Source of the DNA: Edaphochlamys debaryana
Taxonomy: Eukaryota; Chlorophyta; Chlorophyceae; Chlamydomonadales
Direction of reading: 5' to 3'
Length of the DNA: 64,000 nt
NCBI GenBank assembly: GCA_016858145.1
Contig: JAEHOE010000087.1
Span: forward strand, 434,001-498,000
The notes under the pieces were generated by a model, which was not told the DNA's origin, searched no databases, and was given only the letters and a program-made list of their open reading frames with translations. The translations under genes were made by a program, and so were the position numbers. Within the stretch, counting starts at the first letter, position 1. The number at the start of each line of letters is the position of its first letter. This document shows positions 10,855 to 20,700 of the stretch, in pieces.

Positions 10855-11231
10855 GGTTCTCGCGAGATGCCTGGCGCAACAGCTCGTCGGCACGCTCTGA
10901 CCAACTGAGAGTTATCCTTGTTCAACGCGCACAGCTCCGCAGCCCTAAAGTCCGTTCGGCCGCGCCGGGTCTGTGCCGAAGATCCTCAACTCAAGCAGGC
11001 GCCGCGGGAGTGAGGACGCGAGCGGCATCGCCAAGATTGGTCGAGCGCATGTGGTCGGGCGTATAAATTGTATAATGGGTGGTGTGTGCTACCTGCGCGG
11101 TGCGCACAAAACCATTCCATGTCGCCGCATGCGAGGCGCCGGAAGAGCCGGAAGCCCCCGCCGCCCCGGCCGCGAACATACGCCCTGCCGCCCGGCAGCC
11201 TAGAGGCCACCCCAGCGGCAAAACCTTCGCT
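10855..11231. other. 5' flank of the MYND pseudogene
   Basis: It holds the presumed promoter of the copy at 5956-10854. The segment near 10996-11055 is similar to 15480-15535 upstream of the intact copy, so the duplicated unit includes upstream sequence. No gene is seen. Confidence 0.5.
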
Positions 11232-11610
11232 GCACACCCACACCTGTCTCAGCCAGCCTCGCCTTGCCCACACACAACACGCCCCCGCTGCCCCTCGCCC
11301 ACCGCCCACTTGCCCATCGTGCTCCCCTCACTCGCTGGCTCCGACCACTGCATTGTCCCGCCCTCAGCTCGCCCCAAAGGCAGCCCAACAACACGACTCG
11401 GTCAGCTTCGCAGCTGCTGAGAGATTGCAAGTCAGCTGAGCAACGGCGGAATCAACTAGCCCCCTTGGCCCTGCACCCCACGTCTCCACCTGCCCGCAGT
11501 GAACCTCACGCACAGCTGTTTCAGCCAGCCTCGTCCAGCCCACACCCAACACGCCCCCGCTGCTATGTGCCCATCGTGCCCCCCTCACTCGTTGGCTCCG
11601 GCCGCTGCGG
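11232..11610. repeat. Diverged direct repeat at the 3' end of the intact MYND gene
   Basis: About 11240-11350 and 11505-11610 are similar in the same orientation, sharing TCAGCCAGCCTCG, AACACGCCCCCGCTGC, GCCCATCGTGC and CCCCTCACTCG. The right-hand unit includes the stop codon and last codons of the MYND gene; the left-hand unit is a copy of the gene end lying downstream of it. Confidence 0.65.
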
Positions 11611-14600
11611 CACGCGCCGCCGCCTCCGCCAGCGCCCCGCATTCGCTCTTGTGCCCCTCCCGCCAGTGCGCCCGCTGGCAGCCCGGCCCGCAGTACCGCA
11701 CCGCCTTGCAGCCGCCGCACTGCTTCAGCGCCAGACCGCCCTCGCTGCGGCCCCCGAACGAGCCGCAGCCGGGGAAGCCGCACACGCGCAGCTTGGGGAG
11801 CGCACGGCCCTCGGGCGGCGCCTGCAGGGGCGGCGGCAACGGAGCGCGCAGGGCCGCCGCCGCTGCATGCCCCCCCTCCGGGCCGCTCGTGTCGCTGGGG
11901 TCCCGGAGCAGCTCCTCTGGCACACGCAGCGGCTGCAGGCTGCCGTCGGCTACCACACTCTTTGCCCACCGCAGCAGCTCCGTCGCTCCGCTGCGGAAGG
12001 CCGCGTCACTCTCTGCCGCCGCCTCCATCGCCCGCCAGCCCGCCCCTCCGGCCTGGGCCAGACGGAGCAGGGTCAGGGGCAGCGAGAAGGGTGAACCATC
12101 GGCCAACGCCCATCTGTTGTACGACCTCCAGCCCTCGCTCCACGCCTGCTCCAGGCACCCCCGCTCTGACTCAGCCCCTGCCGCCTCAGCCTCCGCCCCT
12201 GCCGATGCCGCCTCGGCCCCCGCCGCCACCGCCTGCTGAGGCCCGGCGGGCATCAGCCACCGCCGTACACGGGCCGAGAGCGAGGGGTGGGCTGCGAGGC
12301 GGTCGGCCGTGAAGCTGACGTCCCTTTGCAGATTGCTGCGGTACTCTGTCTCGTCCGAGGGCGTACCCGTGACCTGCCACACGATGAGCAGCTTGCAGGC
12401 CGCTCCGATGAGGCGGTGCGGCTGGCAGGCCAGCAGCCGAGCCTCCGCCCGGCTGCCAGGGGCAGCGGACAGGGCCGAGACGTGCTGCAGGCACGCGCTG
12501 AGGGCAGTAGCCGAACTCTTCCGCGTTAGGGCCGGCAGCGAAAGTGAATGTCGTTCGTCGGGGCCCAGCTCGACCGCGGCACGGTCCGCCACCAAGCGCA
12601 CCGCCAGCCGGCCTGCTGCCTGGAAAAAGAAGGCCCCGCGCTCCTCCTCAACTGCGCCCCCGGCCGCTGAGCTGCGGGAGCCACCCGCGGAGGGAGGCTC
12701 TGTCGCCGCCCCGTGGTCCCACGCCGCGAGACCGCTCGCGGCTGGCCCGAGCAGCTCTGCGCACTGGCCAAGGGCTTCGGCGAGGCACGCGGGAGCCGAT
12801 GCCACGGGCCCCCGCAGGGACGCTGGGGTAGCCCCCGGGAGCCCCGGCTCCGCCGCGTCCAGCCCCCGTGCGATTAGAGATGCGTGCTTGGCGAGGGTCA
12901 GCGCCACTCCGCCCACATCGCATACGGCCGCCAGCTCGCACATGTTCAGGAGCGGCAGCACCCCGCCGGCCCAGGGCAGGACGCTGCCCAGGGCCTCCGC
13001 CAGCCGCCGGTCGTGATCCGAGGCCCCCGGGGCCGCGGCCCGGTCGGCGGCGGCGAACGCGAGGCGCAGGGCGTGGTCCAGGGAGGCGGTCAGGCCCGCA
13101 CGGCACAGGCAGACCGCCAGGGTCTCTTGCTGCCTGGCGGTCTGAGGAACGGTATCGAGGTCTGCGGGATCAACAGCAAAGCCCAGACCGTCAGCACAGC
13201 GGCATTCCTGGCATTGCACACCGCGCCCCGTACGGTAAGGCAATGCTCCGCTGTACATAACGCCTGGCTTCCCGCCGACAGGCAGATTCCCCACGGAAAA
13301 CCCTAGCGGGCCCACCTGTAGCCGCTGTGAAGCCCCGCAGTCCCGCCACAAGCGCCTTCGCCAGGCTGACCGCAGCTGCCGAGCCCTGGAGGTAGGAACG
13401 CGCGCAGTGGAGGTGGGGTGCGGTCAGCGCTCAAGGTTCCGCGAACGCATCAACGCACGCACGCTTGCCCTATGAGTGAAACCCACCGCCACGTCCGCCT
13501 CCGGCTCTCCGGGGCGCTGCTGCCCCGCCGCTGCCGCCTCCAGCCCCTCGCACGCCGCCGCCACCACCCAGGCGCTCGACTCCACCCAGTGCGGGTACTC
13601 CTCCGGGGACTGGGGCTTCCAGGGTGGCTGAGGGGGCAGTAGCGTGTGGAGGCAGCTCTGGAGGCAGGTGCGTGACGAAGGATGAAAAGGGTGAGTGGAG
13701 AGACTTGCGTTTAGATACTGTGGGTCCGTGCCCCCGATAAGCCTGTGATGCACGATCTTATCACATTGAGAGCTACCCGGTGTACGCAACAGTTATCGTG
13801 CGATTTCCTCACCCTCGGAACCCAGGTCGACGAGGGCTTATGACGTGGCAAGCACACCGCACTCACCTCCCCATAAAACCGCTGCCGCCGCTGCTCCGCT
13901 GTGTAGGCCCCCGCCAGCCCCTCGCCCCGGCTGAGGCGGCACAGGGCCTCGGCCGTACGCGCCGCCGCCCTCGCCAGCTGCAGCCCCGGAGGCACCCCGG
14001 GCTCGGGCGGCAGGCGGGCGTCGTCGGGGGCGGTCAGCAGCCCCAGCCGCCCGTTCTGCCACATCCCCACCGTCGCTATGGCGGTGTTGTGATGGTATAA
14101 GCTCAGGCGCGGGTCGTCGTTGGTACCCCCGTATTCCCCCGCGCTGCAGGTCCCCTCCTCCATGCCGGCCTGCTGCCACAGCGTCTGCAGCAATGACAGG
14201 CGCAGGGAGGCCACGTGGGGGTGCGCTAGGGCGGCGCCCAGGGCACTGCCGGCGCTGCGCGCGTCGGGCCCCGGACACTGGCTCAGGCGGTGGGCGGTGA
14301 TGGTGAGCATCGCCAGTGCCTGTGCTAAGACACGGGCTTGAGGCCAGGCCCGAGCCCCTGCCTCCATCTGCTCTGAGCTCCCGCTGCCGCCTGCGCCACC
14401 GCTGCCGCTATGGTCGGTGCAGGTCATGAGGGCCGTCGCCATTGTCCCCAGGATTTGGGAGTCTCGAAGGGCCGCCGCTAGCCGCGGCACCAGGGGATGC
14501 AGGCGGCCGGCACCCGTGCCGTAGGCTTCGCAGTGCAGCAACTGTAAGGCGAGGTTGAGGCACTGGCCGGCGAAGTTGGCAAAAGCACTGCAGATGTCAG

Positions 14601-15320
14601 CTCTACCCTCAGCTCGCAGCGTAGACCCGTAAGCGGCGCCGAAGGCTGCAATGTGCGCCTGAGTCGCCGGCAGCTGCAGGTGCCGGGCCAGGTCCGCTGC
14701 ACAGCTGGCCGCCCGGGAAGCCGCCGAGAGGAAGTCGGCGGCGACTAGGGGCGCCGCAAGGGCGCGGATGTGCCGCGCATTGCCGTCTGCTGGGTTCGCT
14801 AGGAGGTCGACTAGGGCCGCCGTGTATGCTTGCAGGCAAAAGCCTGCGCTACATGCAGTGTGCTGGCCGAGTCCTGCAGCTATGAGGAGGGTGTTGAAGC
14901 TGGCTCCGGGCCGGCAGGCGGCGGCAATGGGAGCCGCCACGCCGCGCAGTTGCTGTTGGAACCACGCGGGCACGCCGGCCGCCGCACAGCCCTCGAGCCA
15001 CTGCAGCCGCCCAGACGCAGGGCCAGCGGCGCCCCAGCCCCGGCAGCCATAACCCAGCTCCGACTGAGCCTCTTTGATTGCGTCCTCTGCTGCAGTCAGC
15101 TCCTGACGCCTGCGGAATGTAGCAGGCAAGACAGGTGCGCCTGAGGGTGACCCAACACGCGTGCTGACAGGCGGCTTGGCGCGGGGCTGGGCGGGAAACC
15201 CAGGTCGGACGCAAAGACCTACCTTCGGTCCTCCTCCACCCGATTTCTGCTCACATACACACTTCGCAAGTTGTCCCAGCGATCCATGTACGCTCGCCAG
15301 AGTTTGCGCAGCATCGCCAT
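11585..15320 (-). CDS. MYND zinc-finger protein, 1052 aa, intact copy
   Basis: Exons run 15320-15223, 15109-13867, 13657-13487, 13385-13316 and 13161-11585, all GT-AG with matching phases, giving 1052 residues. The start (MAMLRKLWRAYMDRWDN) is chosen because the pseudogene copy has the matching ATG and a shared 5' flank. Residues about 988-1035 form a MYND zinc finger: CGFPGC, then QCGGCKAVRYC, then CQRAHWREGHKSEC, giving the Cys/His ligands in normal spacing. The rest is a long Ala/Leu-rich, probably helical region without a recognised catalytic domain; no SET motifs were seen. MYND fingers bind short proline-containing peptides in partner proteins, and such genes form large families in volvocine algae. 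The partner and role here are unknown. Confidence 0.88.
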
Positions 15321-15649
15321 GGTTCTCGCGAGATGCTTGGCGCAAACAGCACCTCGCCACGCAGGAACCGTCTACAAGAGCCTAAAGTGGTCACAACCGC
15401 ACATCTTGGTAGCCCTGCAATATGCTCGGTTTGCGCGGTCGGGCGCGGAGACCCCTCATCTGTTGTGCCAGCTAGCTCACAGGCGCGGGACTGAAGAAGG
15501 TGAGCGGCATCGCCTAGACTGGTCAAGAGTATGTGGTCTGTGGGAATGCAGGTGCGTGGGATCGCGTGCCCCGCCTGCCCTACCCGCCGCTGCAAACTGT
15601 GAACCCCGCCGCCCCGCCTGCGGGCCCCCGCCGCCCCCGCTGCTCTTGT
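15321..15649. other. 5' flank of the intact MYND gene
   Basis: Presumed promoter and 5' leader of the MYND gene. Part (about 15480-15535) resembles the flank of the pseudogene copy. No gene is seen. Confidence 0.5.
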
Positions 15650-15916
15650 ACCCCGAGGCCATCCTGCTGCCCGGGCCACCAGGGGGGGGCGACCAGGGGG
15701 GGCAGCGCGGGCTCGGGCCTGGCGGCGGAGCGGGCGGTCTGGAGGTGGTCAAGGAGGGCGTGCCTGTGGGGGCATCGCCCGACCGGGACAGCGGCGAGGG
15801 CTCGGGCCACGCGCGGTTCGACAGCGAGACCAAGCGCCGCCTGGGTGCACGTGGGGCCAAGAGCAGCAAGGGGGATCGGGGGATGGTGGCGGAGAAGCAT
15901 CGAGCGCGTCTAGGCC
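15650..15916 (+). pseudogene. Inverted fragment of the SOS1-like last exon
   Basis: On the plus strand this segment reads PEAILLPGP ... LEVVKEGVPVGASPDRDSGE, then HARFDSETKRRLGARGAKSS and KGDRGMVAEKHRAR. It matches 17797-18073 on the minus strand, inside the last coding exon of the antiporter gene 17721-34265, where the same words occur as HARSDSETKRRLGARGAKSS and KGDRGMVADMG. The copy lacks the acceptor, the start of the exon and the true stop, and has several substitutions. It points opposite to its source about 2 kb away and ends just before the 5' flank of a family P copy. It is a partial duplicate without its own promoter or gene structure. Confidence 0.85.
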
Positions 15917-16071
15917 TTTGGGGGGCGGCGCACACGGTGGGACCCGGGCCGGATGGAGTTGACCCGTGAGCGCTGCGGCTGCATCTGCCCCGCGCTCTCC
16001 CCGTTCACCCACATTCCCAGTCAGGTTGCTCCCAAACCCGCAACACACGGACTGCCTCACGGTTGATAACG

Positions 16072-16939
16072 ATGGCCCTCGCCGCCTGCACTGCCATCAA
16101 GCTCGCCAACGCTCAGAAGCAGCCCGCGGGCGTTACGTGCGACGCTGCCCTGGCCCTGGTCCTGCGGCCCTCGCAGCTCACGCTCACTGACGTGGTGATG
16201 TCGGCTGAGGCCACGGCGGCGGCGGCTCGGCGGTCGGCGGCCGAGAAGGCTGCGGCGGCTGCGGCGCGCCTGCTTGCCGGCAAGGTACTCCCCCAGCTGA
16301 AGGAGTACACGCATCCACACCACCCACCCGTCCCTCTGCAACTGCTACTACTTCGCCTTCAGCGAGGATGTGTCTGACACAGGCGGCAAGGCGGGCCTCA
16401 CCGCCTGGCTGCTGGACGGAAGCCGGTGGGTGATCCTATATGCAGGCCCCCGGGTATGCAGGCCCCCGGGCTCAGTTCCCCTTCCCCCGGGTCTGGAGGG
16501 TCTGGGATAAATAACGAGAGGTCTTGCCGTGGGCGGTGACTGGCGTCAGCGCTCTGGGGGCGACGAGGGCAAAGACCCACTCAACTGAACTCCCTTCTCT
16601 GGATGGCTTGGCCTTCCTGACAGCAGCCGGTGAGGCACTGCACTCGGGTCAGTACGCTAGCTGTGACTCCTGTGAAGGCAGGACGTTTGCTGCCCGCCCC
16701 CAAGCCTCCCATCCCCCGCGGCCCTTGCCCTCCTCCGCCGCAGTCTGGTGGGCGAGACCTGCACCAAGCCGCCCCACGGATGCGCCCCCTTCCGGCTGGT
16801 GGAGGCCACCCAGCGGGCGCTGCTGGAAGCGGTCAAGCCCTACCTGGGGCCGGGCTTCAAGGCCGAGTGGGAGACCCGGCCTTTCCCCGGCCTTGGCTAC
16901 CAGTGCAGCATCTCAGCCCTGCGCATCACGCGTGCCTAA
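16072..16939 (+). pseudogene. Family P copy 3, one-base frameshift
   Basis: ATG at 16072 begins MALAACTAIKLANAQ, similar to the copy at 4747. Exon 1 runs to 16425 (donor GTGGGTG) and exon 2 from 16744 to the TAA at 16937. Exon 2 is intact (LVGETCTK, PHGCAPFRLVEATQRALLEA, AEWETRPFPG, ISALRITRA). In exon 1 the frame changes between LPQLKEY and CNCYYFAFSED: about one extra base near 16305-16330. Exon 1 is 354 bases, whereas the phase of exon 2 requires 353. With the frame as it stands the product would end near 16377. It is a recent pseudogene, or a base error in an otherwise complete gene. Function unknown. Confidence 0.55.
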
Positions 16940-17720
16940 GGGGGCCGTCTGCAGCATAACCACCGAGGGGCAGGCTAGGGTCGGTGCAGGTTGGTGTGCT
17001 TGGTTTACTAGCTACGAGGACATCTAGCACTGGTTAAATACGGCGACGGGGCTTGTTGCTGATATGGTAGGGCTGGTAGGAAGGCGATGCAGAGGCTGGT
17101 AGTGTGGTGAGACTGAATAAAGTGTTGAAAGGAAAGGTGCCATCCCTGGGCGCTGTTGCACAAAGTGGCTTTTGCCCCCAAACCCGCTCTCGGAGCCTTC
17201 GGGTGGGGCTGGTCGTATGGTGGCCCTGTGGGCCTAAGCAAGCGTTGCGTGGCCAAGCAACATCCGAGGGCACTGTTCTTACGTGCCAAGTTGTTAAGAC
17301 GGTTGCACAAAGGGAGGGATTTGGCCCACAAACCCGCTCGAAATGGCTGTGCGAGGCAACTTGCCCGATTGCGACACCGCAGTGGCGGCACACACACCTG
17401 GCCGCCCGCAACTCCGGCCCAGAGCTCACACTGAGCTGCACCACCAGACATCTAGCGGCCACTCCTCTCATGCAGCGCTCGTGCATTGGCCCTGCCTGTC
17501 TGGCCCATGGCCACACTCCAATGCATGCATACGTAATCCTCAGCAACCATCACACCCACGCAACCTCATCGCACAAAAGGAAGGGTCAGCATCCAAGGCA
17601 TCACGCCTCCTAACCCTGCCTCCCACGCCTCCTTAACCCTGCATCCCACGCCTCCTAACCCTGCATCCCAACCGTGCCTCTCAATCACGCACCACTGGGC
17701 GGATTCGCCGTTTACCCCCG
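16940..17720. other. Convergent spacer with short repeats
   Basis: It lies between the plus-strand P3 copy and the 3' end of the antiporter gene. About 17152-17200 and 17303-17350 share GTTGCACAAAG and CAAACCCGCTC in the same orientation, a diverged direct repeat. About 17606-17668 holds three imperfect units of CACGCCTCCTAACCCTGCAT. AATAAA occurs at 17116 on the plus strand. No gene is seen. Confidence 0.5.
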
Positions 17721-20700
17721 TTATGAGAAGATCTTGAGCTTGCTACTCTTGTGCGTGATCTTGTCCTTCTCCCCGCCCTCGCCCTCGGTGCCGCTGCGCT
17801 CGATGCTCCTCCGCCCCATATCCGCCACCATCCCCCGATCCCCCTTGCTGCTCTTGGCCCCCCGTGCACCCAGGCGCCGCTTAGTCTCGCTGTCGGACCG
17901 CGCATGGCCCGAGCCCTCGCCGCTGTCCCGGTCCGGCGATGCCCCCACGGGCACGCCCTCCTTGACCACCTCCAGACCGCCACCTCCGCCGCCGCCCGGC
18001 CCCAGACCCGAGCCGGTGCTCCCACCCGTGGTCGCCCGCAGCGGGGGCCCGGGGAGCAGGATGGCCTCGGGGTCCACGCCCCACACCAGGAGCGTAGCGC
18101 CCTTGGGGCCGGCGACCACCTGCAGGGGAGGGGGACGATAGGCGAGGTGCGGCCGTCTCAGTCACGGACGAGGAAGGCAGACGAGGGGCCCGAGACGTAT
18201 GGTCGGAGCCTGCTGAACGTTGATCAGAGATGTCGGGTGGGAGATCTGGCTCGCTCGTCTCATCTCGGTCACAGACGTGGACGATGCTGCCAGTGACAAT
18301 CCGCACCGCAACCGTCCCACATTCCCTCAGCCTCGCTCCGCCCCGCCCCCCCTCTCACCCTCAGCGGCCTCTGCGCCACCAGCTCCCCCTCGAAGAAGTC
18401 CGACACCCACACCATGACGGAGGGGGCCACGTGGGCGGCGTTGGGGGAGGCCACGAAGGGCCCCCCGCTGCCCCCAGTGCCGCCGCTGCCGTCCGCCGCC
18501 GCCAGGGGCAGCGGCTCCAGAGAGCCCTGGGGGAGGACGGAGGGGGAAAGACGGAGGGAGGCGGGATTGAGGAAACGGACGAAAGGGATGTGTGAGGTGC
18601 GGCCTTCTGATGGAACCCGCGTCCATGGCTTCACTTGCGTCCACGTCACATCACGTTCGTGTCGACATGGATCATGGAATGTGGCAACAGCGTCTATGGC
18701 TCCTGCAGCCGCGCAGCCTTTCTGGGTTCTTCTGCATCGGCGCAGACCCTACGCCTGCCGCCCCCGCCAAACACAGCCACCCACCCTCCCGCCTCCCCCC
18801 TCCTTCCCCCACCTGGATGAGGACCATGGTGGCCTGCTGCATGACGCCCTGGCCCGGGCTCAGCACCATGAGCACAGAGTCCTTGATGGAGGCACGGATG
18901 ACCTGGGGCCAGGAAGGCACAGGCAGCTCGAGCACAGTGCCTCAGAGGTAGGGTTGAGAGAACCGAGCCAACCGATGCCGTTGCTTCTTCAGCTGCCAAC
19001 TCGCTACCGCTCCCCGTGCTGACCCTCCGTGCGGTTCCCCCCCTGAATCTCCCGCGCCAAGCCCCTCCAGCAAATTCCCCATTCGGTCCCCCGCTGCTCC
19101 CCCTTCCTCTCCCTCACACCAACCTCCCCTCCCCGAAAGACCCCCCTCCTCACGTCCAGCATGGCCCCCGTGGCCGCCGCGATGGCCTTGTACATGGCCT
19201 CCACCCAGGCGGTGGAGATGAGCACGTGGGCGGAGCCCTCGCGGTCACGGGTGGAGCGGTTGGAGCGGTTGGAGGTGGTGGCCAGGTTGCGGCGGGAGCG
19301 GGAGGAGCGCTGCAGCTCCAGGCCCACCTCGGGGGCGGGGGCGGGGGCGCCGTTGGCGCCGTTGGGGGGGTGGGGCTGGGAGCCGTTGGCCTGAGAGCAA
19401 GGATGGGAATGGGGGGTCGTCGTGTGGGATGAGGTGAGGCAGGGTGAGGTGCAGCGGGGATGATCGGTCGAACGCTTGTAGACGGCAAGCAGGAACGGGC
19501 CTGGACACGAAGCGAGGTACCCTGGCGTAAGCAGGCCAAGAGCGCACACCTGGGCAGTGGCGTTAGCCTTATGCTGGGAGCCGTGCCCGGCCTTGCCCTG
19601 GCCCGCGGCGGCGGCAGCGGCGGCGGCGGCGGAGGCCTTGGCGGCGGTGGCGGCGGCGACGGCCGAGACGGCGGCGGCGGCGGTGGAGGCCGCCGGCGGC
19701 GCCGAGGGGTCCAGCAGGGCGCGGGCGATGGCGGCCTCCTGAGCCATGAGCTCGCTGATCTGTGGGGGAGAAACAGGGATGGGTGGGGTCGGTGCCGACA
19801 TGAGGGCCGGATCAGAGGGCGGGGCACGACAGGGACGTTATTTACACATCCGTCGTCTACGGTACACCCCCATGGTGACGGTCATGCGTACGGCAGCCGT
19901 GCAAGTGTACCGTCGTAGTGTGCAACTCAGCTCTTCCCTCTCAGACACGGCAACCACACCCCGCCCCCCCCCCAGGTCCCCGCCACCCACCCAGTCGATG
20001 CCCCCGTCGATGTGGTGGTCGGCCGCCGCCTGCTGCAGCAGCAGCCGGATGCGCTGGCGCCGCACCACGGGGCCGTCGATGCGGCGCGAGGAGAGCAGCG
20101 ACAGCAGCGAGGCGCGGATGAAGGAGGAGAACTGGTAGGAGACCTGGGCGGTGGAGGGGGGGTGGTGTGGTGGGGGGCAGGTGGTGGTTAGGGGGGAGGA
20201 TGGGCATGGGTGGGGGAGGGCGGACGGGGGAGGGTGGGAAGGGAAATGTGCGAGGGGGAAGTGCCAGCCCACCATTCCTGCTAGCCTCAACCCCTCTTCC
20301 CTCTCCCCCAACCCCGTTCCCGCCCCCCCCGTCCCGATCGCTCGCACCTGCCCCCTCAGCAGGTCCAGCACGTACACGGCCGCGGTGCGGTAGAGCTGCA
20401 GCTCCAGCGCCTGGTAGGGGGTGAGGCCCTCCTCGCGCGAGAAGCGGCGGACCACCTGCAACCGCAGCACAGCAACAGTGGGGAGCGACACACCATCAGA
20501 AACGGGGCCCGGAAAGCTATCAAGTTATGCTACTATAATCACTCAAGGCCTAGCACGAAGCGCGGACCGCCACGCCATCAGCACCCCTTCAGCCCGGAGC
20601 CCGTTAGCAGCAGTGCAGCGCAGCAGGGCCCAAGACAGCGTCAGAACGGGGAACCCGGAAAAAACGTAATCGTCAAGAACCGCGAGCAAACCCATGGACT

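Noticed and set aside
11056..11075. GTATAAATTGTATAATGG as a plus-strand TATA promoter
   Set aside because: No plus-strand gene starts downstream; the next real gene there is on the minus strand.
17606..17668. CCTAACCCTG units as telomere-like sequence
   Set aside because: The unit is about 22 bases and imperfect; it does not match the algal TTTTAGGG repeat and is only three units long.
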